From assembly GCA_008921705.1 (NCBI GenBank), contig VFFE01007022.1, forward strand, positions 123,738 to 187,737: a DNA stretch of 64,000 bases, written 5' to 3'. Shown piece by piece: positions 50,975-62,114 of this stretch. The position numbers and the translations under genes are program-made. Each line of letters begins with the position of its first letter. Position 1 is the stretch's first letter. The DNA comes from Burhinus oedicnemus (Eukaryota > Chordata > Aves > Charadriiformes > Burhinidae). Below the pieces are notes generated by a model. That model was not told where the DNA came from, did not search any database, and saw only the letters and a list, made by a program, of their open reading frames with translations.

Positions 50975-51660
50975 TCCTTCTGAGGAGAAGGATCTGGGGG
51001 TCCTGGTAGATAGTAAATTATCCATGAGCCAGCAATGTGCCCTTGTCACCAGGAAGGCCAAGGGAATCCTGGGCTGCATAGGGAAGAGTGTGGCCAGTAG
51101 GTCAGGGGAGGTCATTCTCCCCCTCTACTCGGCACTGGTGAGGCCACAACTGGAATACTGTGACCAGTTCTGGGCTCCCCAGCTCAAGCTGGACAGGGAA
51201 CTCCTGGAGAGAGTCCAGCATAGGGCAACAAAGACGACTGGGGGATTGGAGCATCTCCCTTATGAGGAAAGGCTGAGGGAGCTGGGACTCTTTAGCCTGG
51301 AGAAGAGAAGGCTGAGGGGAGACCTTATTCTTGCTTAGAAGTATCTAAAGGGTGGGTTGAAGGAGGATGGAGGCAGACTCTTTTCAGTGGTTCCCAGTGA
51401 CAGGACGAGGGGCAATTGGCACAAGTTGGAACATAGGAAGTTCCATTCAAACACAAGAAAAAACTCCTTTACGGTGAGGGTGACAGAGCACTGGAACAGG
51501 CTGCCCAGGGAGGTTGTGGAGTCCCCTTCTCTGGGGATTTTCAAGACCCGCCTGGATGCAGTTCTGAGTAATGTGCTCCAGGCATTCCTGCTTTAGCAGG
51601 GGAGTTGGACTAGATGATCTCTAGAGGTCCCTTCTAACTGAAAATTCCGTGATTCCGTGG
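50975..51660 (+). mobile_element. CR1: CR1 LINE, plus strand, 5'-truncated
   Basis: Begins in the late part of ORF2 (gagaaggatctgggggtcctgg) and ends with the CR1 3' terminus: tagcaggggagttggactagatgatctctagaggtcccttctaac, then attccgtgattccgtgg, a mutated two-unit octamer tail. At about 685 bp it is a typical short 5'-truncated copy. Confidence 0.95.
51024..51596 (+). pseudogene. CR1 ORF2 C-terminus with one in-frame stop
   Basis: The frame starting [19 protein letters not shown] runs in register all the way to ORF2's natural TAG at 51594-51596. It is interrupted only by one TAG at 51336-51338, where the intact protein reads on into YLKGG. Landmarks are [71 protein letters not shown] and [15 protein letters not shown]. 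The 3' UTR after the stop is only about 60 bases. Confidence 0.9.
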
Positions 51661-53757
51661 TATGGAAAGACTGTTCAGGTATGGCATGAGCACAGTTCCA
51701 CTGTCTCTCAGACCAGTTCATCTCCATGACCAGTGTCATCATCATCATGCAGCAAAAACTGGAACCTAAAAACCCTAGGAGACGTAATCTAGTTTCCAGC
51801 AAGCTCATTCAGGTCAGGTGCCTCTCAGTCTCGTTTTGAAAACCAGGACTGCTGGGGTGTATAGTGCAGAAATATACTCCACCTCACACCTGTCTGAGTC
51901 CCAGAAGCTTGTTAGGTTCCATGCAAACCCATGTGAACACCTGGATGTGGCTGAGCTTAGTACTTTGTTGAGTTCAGCAACAAGCTAGAAGCTAGGAGAG
52001 CAATGCAAGTGCACTTCATTGGATGGCAGCCCAGGTATGCCACAGCTGATGCTGAACCTGATCCCAAGGGATGGCTCCTGCAGAGAATATCAGCTTCCAT
52101 GTCCTCTTTCCTCTGAAGACCCATTCCATGCTCCTACTTATTGTACCTGAGTCTTAGCACTTTCAGGCTTCTAGAAGGAAGTGCTGCCTTGAATGCAGCA
52201 CCTGGTTCCATGCTAGGTCTCGCATTTGCACTGTGTTTTACTATGCTAGATGCAACAAGCCCACCCAGAGTACCTGGGACAGAACAGAAATGCATTGTAG
52301 TTGCTCTGTGCAAGGTAGACAAGGTCAAGGTGAGTTGCCATTAAACTAGAGCTAATAAAGTCTATTTGTTTCCTGGTGGAAATACTGGTGGTGCTTTACA
52401 CCACATTCTCTCTCAGTACTCAGTGTGGGCAGGTACCTGTCTGAGAAGAAAGTCCTCTCTCGACATCTGTTAACCAAGAGGGGAAGTGAACAGCTGCATC
52501 AGACATCAGTTACACACCAGATATGCAATAACTTAGGGTACTTCTAGTAGAGAAAAAAGTAATTATGAAGTGATTGCAGGACTGCAACTCATGTCTGAAA
52601 ACTTACAGAAACTAAATCCTTGACAAATACTCCTGGAAGAAAATGTTACCCTAACTGCAGCTGCAGCCAGCAATGTTAGGGTGAAAGAACTTGAGATAAG
52701 AAAAAATCATGGCAAATATTGTCCATTTTTTGAAGTAAAGAGGAAGTTGGTATTCTCTTAAAGAGAGAGAAGCACTGAAGTACTCTCCTGGAGGGCCTAG
52801 AAGAGCTCGCATGTTGAAGATCAACAGCAGCTGGGGAAGTGCTATGGTAATGATGACAGATGTGGGTAGTGAGGCAGCAAGAGCAGTGGCAGAGCTGAAG
52901 AGCAGCAGTACAAATAACAAAAGCTGCCTTTTACCCAGCAATACATTCTCTGGAGTGCCACATACTTCAGGGATTGATTATTTCAGATACTTAGTGGGGT
53001 AAGGAGGTTAGCCTACATTTGGACTGCTGCCCTGGATCTGTGAGAAGGTTAGTGATCTTGCCTGCTGTTAAAATTATGTAGATTTATTTTTTATCTCTTA
53101 CTGGTTTATCGTTTTATTGTGTTTCTTTATCCTCTTATTAAAGTTACATTTGTTCAAACCACTTTGACCTGTGCAGGTACTCCTCACTGTTTCATGCTTT
53201 ATTTCCCTGGTTTCTGAGAGGGATTCTTAAAGCACGGTTTCTTAAGCTTTCAGAAGGCACTGGTAGAACTTGTACTGGCTTCTTGTAAGTGTTAACGAAC
53301 GTAGTCAGTTTATGGTTGCTACTGCCTAGGCAGTCATAAACTTCCAACTCAGCTTTATCTTCCATGGCAAGATCTAGAGCTGAGTTCAACACCTTCTGTG
53401 CTGAATTACTTCTTTGCATGTTTAGAAACTTTTACTGCATAGGACTTGCATGGAAGGTTCCTCTCTTTGCACTTCTTCTCAGAGAAGATCTGTGCAGTTG
53501 CAGCATGTAGTGTTAGTCTGAGCTGTATTTGACGTTGTAGTACTTTCCCCTGCATTTGTAAGTGTTTTCCTGGCTGCATGGTTTTGTGGCTGGATCCAAC
53601 CCAACTGAAATTAGTGTAAAGGTTTTATGACTGGTGGGAGTTGGAACTTATCTTGCAGCCTGGAAACCAGTTAGTCAAGTACACATGAAAAATACAGAGG
53701 TGTTTTGAAGTAACTGCATAATCCCTACTAAATTAAGCTGAATTAATCTGACGGAGA
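51661..53757. other. Unannotated DNA between CR1 copies
   Basis: No gene is supported. A 67-codon plus-strand frame at 52141-52344 has an AG near 52166 and a GTGAGT near 52330 that could bound an exon, but no family is recognised and the acceptor is ordinary. Confidence 0.5.
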
Positions 53758-53989
53758 CAGATTCTGTGATTTTGTGATTTCATAGAACCATAGAATCATA
53801 GAATGGTTTAGGTTGCAAAGGACCTTAAAGATCATCTAGTTCCAACCCCCCTGCCATGGGCAAGGACATCTTCCCCTAGATTATGTTGCTCAAAGCCCCA
53901 TCCCACCTGGTCTTCAACACTTCCAGGGATGGGGCCTCCACAGCTTCCCGGGCAACCTGTTCCAGTGTCCCACCACCCTCACAGTTTTT

Positions 53990-55165
53990 CTAATATCTAA
54001 TATAAATCTGCCATTTTTCAGTTTAAAACTGTTACACCTTGTCCTATCACTACACTCCCTGATAAAGAGTCTGTCACCATCTTTACTTTAGGCCCCCTTT
54101 AAGTACTGGAAGACTGCTATGAGGTCTTCCTGGACCTTCTCTTCTCCAGCCTAAACAACCCAAACTCCCTCAGCCTGTCTTCATAGCAGAGGTGCTCCAG
54201 CCCTCTGATCATATTCGTGGCCCTCCTCTGGACCTGCTCCAACAGGTCCATGTCCTTCTTATGTTGGGGGCTCCAGAGCTGGATGCACTATTCCAGGTGG
54301 GGTCTCACCAGGGTGGAGTAGAGGAACAGAATCACCTCCCTCTACCTGCTGGCCACACTTCTTTTGATGCAGCCCAGGATGCCTTTGGCTCTCTGGGCTG
54401 CAAGCACACATTGTGGCTCATGTCCAGCTTTTCACCCACCAACACCCCCAAGTCCTTCTCCTCAGGGCTCCTCTCAATCCATTTTCTGCCCAGTCTGTAT
54501 TTGTGCTTGGGATTGCCCTGACCCATGTGCAGGACCTTGTACTTGGCCTTGTTGGACTTCATGAAGTTCACACGGGCCCACCTCTAAAGCCTGTCCAGGT
54601 CCTTCTGGATGGCACCCCTTCCCTCCAGTGTGTCGACTGCACCATGCAGCTTGGTGTTGTCAGAAAACTTCCTGAGGGTGCACTCAATCCTACTGTCCAT
54701 GTCACCAGCAAAGGGGTTAGGCAGCACCAGTCCCAGTACCAACCCTGAGGAACACCACTCATTATTGGTTTCCACTTAGACATCAAGCCGTTGATCGCAA
54801 CTCTTTGAGTGTGACCACCCATCCCGTTCCTTACCCACCGAGCGGTCCATCCATCAAATCTGTATCTCTGCAATTTAGAGACAAGAATGTTGTGTGGGAC
54901 AGTGTCAAATGCTTTGTACAAGTCCAGGTAGATGATGTCAGTTTCTCTTCCCTTATCCACCAATGCTGTAATGCTGTTGTAGGAGGCCACCAAATGTGTT
55001 AGGCAAGATTTGCCTTTAGTGAAGCCACTTTGGCTGCCACCAATCACCTCCTTATTTTCCATGTGCCTTAGCAGAGTTTCCAGGAGGATCTGCTCCATGA
55101 TCTTGCTGGGCACAGAGGTTGAGACTGACCAGCCTGTAGTTCCCCAGGTCTTCTTTTTTTCCCTT
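53990..55165 (-). pseudogene. CR1 RT domain and C-terminus, inactivated
   Basis: On the minus strand the order is [20 protein letters not shown], then [30 protein letters not shown] (first catalytic Asp kept), SGVPQG, a frameshift, then FSDNTKL, then [16 protein letters not shown]. The catalytic box is normally FADDTKL. Here the second Asp has become Asn, which removes an essential metal ligand. The frameshift immediately after SGVPQG also breaks the protein. A small deletion near 53990 removes part of the conserved FTVR/FFL region. Confidence 0.9.
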
Positions 55166-55765
55166 TTTAAAAATGGGTGTTATGTTTCTTTTTTCCAGTC
55201 AGTAGGAACTTCACCAGACTGCCACAACCTCTCAAATACGATGAACAGTGGCTTAGCAACTTCATCCACCAGTTCTCTCAGGACCCATGGATGTATCTCA
55301 TCAGCTCCCATGCATTTGTGCACCTTCAGGTTCCTTAGATGGTTTCAAACCTGATCTTCTCCTACAGTGGGTGGTTCTTCACTCTCCCAGTCCCTGCCTT
55401 TAAGTTCTGCAACTTGGGTGGTGTAGCTAGATCACTTGCTGGTGAAGACTGAGGCAAAAAGTCGTTGAGTACCTCAGCCTTCTCCATGTCCCGGGTGACC
55501 AAGTGTCCTGTTTCCTTCTGGAGAGGACCCACATTTCCCCTAGTCTTCCTTTTATCACCGACATACCTTGTCGTCCTTGACGTCCCTGGCCAGATTTAAT
55601 TCTATCAGGGCTTTAGCTTTCCTCACCTGATCCCTGGCTGCTTGGACAACCTCTCTGTATTCCTCCTACACTACCTGTCCTACTTTCCATGCTCTGTTGG
55701 CTTCCTTTTTGCGTTTGAGTTTGTCCAGGAACCCCCTCTTCATCCACGCAGGCCTCCTGGCATTT
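55166..55765 (-). pseudogene. CR1 ORF2 linker, heavily frameshifted
   Basis: Minus-strand DNA corresponds to the CR1 stretch between endonuclease and RT. Pieces equivalent to CR1 [15 protein letters not shown] and HKCMGADEIHPWVLREL can be picked out in different frames, but no long frame survives. It is continuous with the endonuclease and RT parts on either side. Confidence 0.8.
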
Positions 55766-56441
55766 TCACCTGACTTCCTCTTTGTTGGGACACATTGCTT
55801 CTGAGCTTGGAGGAGGTGATATTAACCAGCTTTCTTGGACCCCTCTTCCCTCCATGGCTTTATCCAATGGTACTCTACCAAGCAGAATCATGAGGAGGCC
55901 AAAGTCTGCTTTCCTGAAATCCAGGGTAGTGAGCTTGCTGTGTACCCTCCTTGCTGCCCTAAGGATATTAAACTCCACCATTTCATGATCACTGCAGCCA
56001 AGGACACCCTTGAACTTCACATTCCCCATCAGCCCCTCCTTGTTGATGAGAAAAAGGTCCAGCACGGCACCTCTTCTCATTGGCTTCTCTATCACTTGGG
56101 GAAGGAAATTATCATCAACACATTCCAGAAACCTCCTGGATTGCTTATGCCCTGCTGACTTGTCCCTGCAACAGATATCAGGGTGGTTGAAGTCCCCCCG
56201 AGGACCAGGGCTCGTAAATGTGAGGCTGCTCCTATCTGTCTATAGAGGGTCTTATCTGCTTGGTCTTCCTGGTCAGGTAGCCTGTAGCAGACCCCCACTG
56301 TAATGTCATCTATCCCTGCTCTCCCCTTGATTCTGTTCCATAAACTCTCGGTCGGCTCCTCATCCATCCCCAGGCGGAGCTCCATGCACTCCAGATGGTC
56401 ATTGATGTAGAGGGTGACACCCCCTTTCTTTCTGATGAAGG
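55766..56441 (-). pseudogene. CR1 ORF2 endonuclease (APE-type) C-terminal part
   Basis: Minus-strand frames at 56092-56385 and 55766-56095 carry DDITVGVCYRLPDQEDQADK, RQIGAASHLRALVLG and then, in the second frame, RRGAVLDLFLINKEG and GCSDHEMVEF. The SDH triplet holds the catalytic Asp-His pair of APE-like endonucleases, which nick the target DNA. The upstream GDFN motif is encoded but falls out of frame because of an extra G near 56200. The N-terminal catalytic residues are absent through truncation. Confidence 0.88.
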
Positions 56442-57156
56442 GGTTAAGTAATCCTTTTGCAATTCTCCTTCACAGCTTTTTATGTGGATGTTTTGTACCG
56501 CCCCTATACAAGTTTTACTGGGTCACTTAATCATTATCTACATAAATTGATTCTCAAGGCAGACTACTATGGATGTGCCTAATGGCAAATGTGCCATGCT
56601 TAGATATCCAACCAGACAGCTACAGCAACATATGGGAGAAATTAAATTCTGAAATAGAATAAAGAAACAATATGGAGACCATAATAATGTTGGTCAAGAT
56701 TGAAAGTGATTAAAAAGAATAGCATATTTAGTGAGTACTTTTTAGAGAGTGTGTGCAAAGATACCAAAAAGCAGCATCTGTAACAACTGTTCATTTCTTC
56801 ATTTGTGTTTAAATCCTTGCTATAAACATCCTTGTTACACAGTGTAGCTTATTCCTCTCCCCTCAACAGTGTTGACAGAGGCTATGCAAATTCCCACAGG
56901 ATAAAATCTGCTTTAGCTCAAGATAATGGAAGGGAGTTCTTCCCTTACAGCATACTGATCTGGTGGTAATGAATAGGGTTGTCTGTACATGTTTTTGTAG
57001 CATCTGACTTCTACCCAAGTATTCTCAGAATCATCAGTATAAGGGGAGATAAATCAATGAATGTGGGCATCTGTAAGTGCATTTCAAATTTCATGCATAT
57101 GCTTTTTCATTGCATTTTTTGCATTGCTCTTTTAGTTTCAGAAGCAGATAAATGTA
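56442..57156. other. Unannotated spacer between two CR1 copies
   Basis: About 700 bases of AT-rich sequence with no recognisable gene or repeat. Confidence 0.6.
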
Positions 57157-57681
57157 CTTGGCACTGGTGAGGCCCCACCTCAAATACTGTGTTCAGTTTT
57201 GGGCCCCTCACTACAAGAAAGACATTGAGGTGCTGGAGCGTGTCCAGAGAAGGGCAACAAAGCTGTGAGGCGTCTAAAGCACAAGTCTTATGAGGAGCAG
57301 CTGAGGGAACTGGGGTTGTTTAGCCTGGAGAAAAGAAGGCTGAGGGGAGACCTTATTGATCTCTACAGCTACCTGAAAGGACATTGTAGAGAGGTGGCGG
57401 TTGATCTCTTCTCCCAATTAACAAGCAATAGGACAAGAGGAAATGGCCTCAAGTTATGCCAGGGGAGGTTTAGATTGGATATTACGAAAAATTTCTTCAC
57501 CAAAAGTGTTATCAAACATTGGAACAGGCTGGTGGAATTGACATCCTTAGAGGTATTTAAAAGATGGGTAGACATGATGCTTAGGGACATGATTTAGTGG
57601 TGGGTTTTGGCAGTGTTAGGCTGATGGTTGAATTCGATGTTCTTAAAGGTCCCTTCCAACCTAGACAATTCTATGATTCTA
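57157..57681 (+). mobile_element. CR1: CR1 LINE, plus strand, 5'-truncated
   Basis: Starts at ggcactggtgaggccccacc (ORF2 C-terminal part) and ends ggtcccttccaacctagacaattctatgattct, with an ATTCTATG-type tail. The frame 57265-57597 includes [32 protein letters not shown] and [17 protein letters not shown], with the natural stop at 57595-57597. A frameshift near 57265 separates it from the upstream [19 protein letters not shown] segment. The subfamily differs from the plus-strand copy at 50975. Confidence 0.95.
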
Positions 57682-58569
57682 AATCTAGATTTGTATGTGT
57701 GAGTAAGAAAAAAGTCTCACTGCCTGCTGTCCCTAAGGGAGGAGAAGTTTCTGTTCTTGCAGTGCTGTGTTTTTTCTAGTTGGGCAGAAGGTGTATTCTA
57801 AAATTGAACCTAGGTGTACCAGGTACCCAGAGCCTGAGAAGATAGTTGGAGCTGTAGATGTAGGAATTTCAGGGAATGGTTAGGCTTCATTCATGTGGAA
57901 TGGAGTTGGAGGTACGGGGAACCAGACTGAAGGAAGATGGGAAGTCTGGAAGTTATGGTGTTCAAAGCAGAAGACACATGGATGGATAAGAGCACCAAGA
58001 GACGCAATGAACACTGATAATTGGTAATATAAGGTGTAGGCTAGCTGGAGCACGCACATTTTGAACAAGAAACAGTGGAAAGGTGCACAGATAGACTGAG
58101 GCTAGGATGAAATGATGAAAGAATGGCACAGGAATAAGGGTTTTCTCTTACCAGGCATTTTACTGTCAAGGAGTACTAACACGAGAATTTTTTTTTTTAT
58201 TTTCTTCTCAGTAGCAAGATAGCAAGGCTGATGTGCCCGCTGCCCTTCCTCCGTGAAAAAATTGGACCCTTGAAATTTGTATTAAGGATCACTTTCAAAC
58301 AGAATCTCTCTAGCAACTGGTTGCAAGCAGATTGCTTAACAGACTTTTTTTCCCCACCATTTGAAGGTCTTTTATCAGCAAGTTATGAGATTATTGCTAT
58401 ATTAATCCAGTACTCAATTTCTGAAAATGAATTTCACTGACTTGCAAGACTAGGCACACAAAACTATAGAAGCTTCAATTCACAGGATCAGTCTAATTTT
58501 TTCCCCTGCAGTTTCAATATACGTGACATCTGAGTCTGACTTGGAATGAACTTTGAACTTCTCCAGAGT

Positions 58570-58627
58570 GTGGTTTGGTTTTTTGGGTTGTTTTTTTTTT
58601 AGTTTGTTTGGGGTTGGTTTTTTTTTC
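58570..58627. repeat. T/G-rich low-complexity tract
   Basis: Runs of T up to ten long are separated by GGG, GTTTG and GGGGTTGG. Low complexity only. Confidence 0.85.
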
Positions 58628-60794
58628 TGTCAAAGCCCTTGGGATTGATGTCTTAAAATAAGCTAAACAATCTCTGTAATGTTTTTAACCAGTTATAGAG
58701 ACTTTTCATGTATGTGCCATCCAATAAAATTCCAAATGCCAAACATTGCAACAGTCAGTAAAGTGCTTTCTCTTGCATACAACTTTCTGTCTCTTCCAGC
58801 TGAGAACTTACAGGTTTACTTACTGAATTTATTGAATTAAAGGTAGCTGTATTTTGTGCTCTGAACTTTACTGTTCATCTGAGCAGCAGTATTCAACATG
58901 AGGACCTGTAAAGGAGAAGTGTTACTGTACTGCAGTATTTTTGATTGACAGTATTTGCAATAGGAAATGCCTAGAATCTCTGACAACTGTCCAAAAAAAA
59001 CTGTTTGCCCCATCTTGCTTCTATGATCAGAAATAAATCAGTTTTGCTATCTCTTTTCAGTCAGGAAAGATTACTATGGTCGAGCCATGAGACTGATGCT
59101 GTTGCTACCCTGGGAATCACTACAGTGATAGTTTTAAATGATGATGTGGCACCATGAGGTTGGTGTCCTTGTGCGAGTCCTCAGGCTGGAGCCTAGGAAC
59201 ACCTGCCTTGCCTCTTTCTCTCAAAATCCACCTCAGAAGCGAAAAAAAAAGGTTAAATCTTGGAAAGTACTGCTGTACCCAAAAATGGTTTATAGCCTAC
59301 TTTCAGCTTACAGTGTGGTAAAATTTGAACGGCAAATATTGTGTCTTGTTGCTGATAAAGGTTAAGCGATCAGTTTTCAAGGTGTGCTAGAGTTTGCCTG
59401 TGACTTTAACCTGTAGTCCTCAGCTGCTGTTTTAGGGTAAGCTTGTCTTTACAAATTTTGTCTGTATATTTATTTGTGCATTTCCAGTTTGTCATTGATT
59501 TATACTGACAGTGCAGTGGGAGTGAATGTCCCTCACTGCCAAGTGCTTCTTGTTTGCTTGGACCCCAACCAATTGTAAAAGAAAACAACCCAGCAAAATC
59601 ACAATCTTCCCTTTTCATCCTTTCTCAAATGATGCACTGATTGTCCCTCTAACTTCTTTTGGAATAAGTTGCACCTTCTTGGCCTTTTACCAATACATGC
59701 AAGGGAAAAGAAGTCTTTCTACAGAGTACAAAATATGTCAGCTGTCTCTTGAAACCGAGTACATTTTTTTCTTTCCTGAAAGAGAAGGTGGAAATACTAA
59801 AAGGAAAAATTACCCAACACCTTCAGTAATATCTTGGGCTGCAAAATACTCATGCCCAATTCCCTGAATATTAACTACTTCCTCTGCAGTTTTCAGTGAG
59901 AAATTCAGGACAGGATCTAACTCATGTTTAGATGTTCTAGTTTCTGCAGTTATCAAGGGTCTCCCCACAGGCAGTGGGGATAGACAAATGTGTCCAGAGG
60001 GTAAACTTTTTTAAGAGTCATGCCCTGGAGGCCTCAATTCCCATCTACATGCAGGGATAAAGCACTTTGCTACATCGGAAATGTATTCTGAGCATAAATG
60101 CATCGAAGAATGTAAGGCATTTGCACTTTGACACTACAGCTGTGTCAGTGCTGGAGACAGACCGTGTTACGGAGGCTTCGCAACAAAAATGGTCAGAAAA
60201 CTTATTGTGTCAGGGTAACTGTGTGATAGGAAATGGAGTTTGGCTTGGCCTGTGCTTCTGAAATTTCCTTAGGCATTTGTGATGACTGAAGATACAGTGG
60301 CTGTGAGGACAGTAATTACTTCCTTCAGACAGAGAACTGAGAGCATATTTGCACTCAGAGATGAGCAGAGCTCTGAAAGGGAGATGAATTCAAGCAGAAC
60401 ACTAAAAGGGAAAATGAATGGTGCTGCCAACTGATCAGATGCACTAATGAGGGTTTACAGCAATAAGTAAGATGAGTAGAAAGCAAGTATTACTGTAGAG
60501 CAAACAACTCTTCACTACAAAGACAAGTTCATCCCCATGTAATGGCCTGACTCTCAGAGGAATCTGGAGGGAATGTAGTCTTTGAAGATTGCCTAAGAAA
60601 TAAGTGCTCAAAGCTTACAGGCTGGCTTAATCAAAGCAAGTCACCCATTAACACCTGCTCCACATTCCAAGTGCTTTGTACCTCACAGCATCTCTCCTCT
60701 CTGGACACAGAAGAGAATTATTTTCTCTAGAATTTTGTTAGTGATGAGTGACCAAAACTACCATCAAAAAGCTGCCTATGCCTCACTTTTGTGC

Positions 60795-60840
60795 TTTTTT
60801 TTTGGTAGGTTGTGAGTTTTGTTTTGTTTGTTTGTTTTTC
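60795..60840. repeat. (TTTG)n-like simple repeat
   Basis: Contains ttttgttttgtttgtttgttttt, imperfect TTTG units similar to those at 33274-33322. Confidence 0.85.
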
Positions 60841-62080
60841 TTCAAGCTGAGAATAGGATCTGTATTGTGGACCCTTGTGTTCCTCTCCATTGCCCATTCT
60901 GCTTCACTTCCTGAATCTTGATCCAGGGCTTCTCCTCATCATGGAGGAATTTCAAAGACCTGTCTGGTCAGGGAGGATGGAAACCTCTTCTGCACTGGCA
61001 GAGCAACAGAGCTCTGAATAGCAGCATCCTACAGTGAAACCCCATAGTTGCCCTAGAGCTCAGATGCTGATGAAATATAACTGGCCAGAGTGAAATGCTG
61101 TTAGTGGTGATGTGGGGCATAAGGGTGATAGGACATATCTCCGGGGTTACCTAACCCTTGGGAAAGGATGAAGAGTAAAATGAATCACTGAATTGGGTAA
61201 CTGAAACTGAATTGGGTACAACCAAATCCAAAGATGATGTTTGTTGAGGTTAAACAGCACCCCCCTTCTGAGCCCTTCTGCTTCACTGGGGGAAATCACT
61301 GTATTCACCATTCCCTCACAGTAACTGTCACAGATACTGTAGGACCATTGTGTAGAATAGCTTCTGGTAAGGAAAAGTAGGGAGATAATCAACAAGTGGC
61401 TAGCTGAAGGGAAAAGGCCCTCATTTAAATGACCTTGAGGTTCTTGGTCACAAGGCAGAGTCTGGCAGATATGTACTCATGCTACTCCCAGTCTCTACCC
61501 AGACTGTAATCAGGGGTCATGCCACAAACCCTGCTGACCTGGGAGCTCTGCTGGTATTTATCACTCCAGCAAAGAGTACACTTGCCAGCCCAATGAATTA
61601 AGTAGCTCTGGGGTGAAGTTGCAACACATGAGGCTCATTAACTTATTGTGAAATACGCAGAATGTTATGGAATAGCACAGATTATCAGAAAATGATACAC
61701 AGGACCAACATCCCCTTTGTCCCTCCAGGCAGAATTATCAGGTCATGGCATAACTTTAGCAAGCCTTGCAGCTCCCGACACTTATAGGTACATAACTGCT
61801 TCAAACACCTTGGTGTTTAACGAGTTTTGAGCACCTTGAGCCCTAGCTGTAGTGACAATTTTTGATGCTTACGAAATAGAGTAAGGAAAAGAATGAGTAC
61901 TGTGATGGTTACAGCAGCACTTCATTTCCATTCTTCCAAGCTGCATTTCACATTCAAAACAAATTTCTTGGGTTCTGCCTTTGAAGCAGAACAGGGGAGC
62001 CTCATCCTTCTCAAGGATGAAGGTTTGGTTTAAAAAAAGGTAAAGAAAATTCTACATCAATAGATGGACATCAGCTGTTC

Positions 62081-62114
62081 TGCACTCTCAGCTGCCCTGC
62101 ACTCTCAGCTGCCC
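62081..62114. repeat. 17-bp perfect tandem duplication
   Basis: tgcactctcagctgccc occurs at 62081-62097 and again, without change, at 62098-62114. A further cagctgttc just upstream may be an older partial copy. Confidence 0.93.

Larger units (their letters stand above)
53781..56441 (-). mobile_element. CR1: CR1 LINE, minus strand, 2.66 kb, longest copy in the window
   Basis: The reverse-complement tail (catagaaccatagaatcatagaatgg) opens the element at 53781. It then covers the 3' UTR, ORF2 C-terminus, RT, linker and the C-terminal part of the endonuclease, ending near 56441 (residue phrase GGVTLYINDHLEC). A complete CR1 is about 4.5 kb, so the 5' UTR, ORF1 and the endonuclease N-terminus are missing. 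Many frameshifts show it is old. Text near its 3' end (ttcccctagattatgttgctcaaag) is almost the same as in the copy at 20974. Confidence 0.96.

Noticed and set aside
52141..52344. 67-codon frame bounded by AG and GTGAGT
   Set aside because: Acceptor tract is ordinary and the text matches no family known to me. Kept only as a note.
54192..54748. Overlapping plus-strand open frames of 66-111 codons
   Set aside because: Antisense to the CR1 at 53781-56441.
60660..60730. Possible MIR-like words (ccaagtgctttgtacctcacagcatctc)
   Set aside because: Similarity limited to a few words, with no A or B box found.
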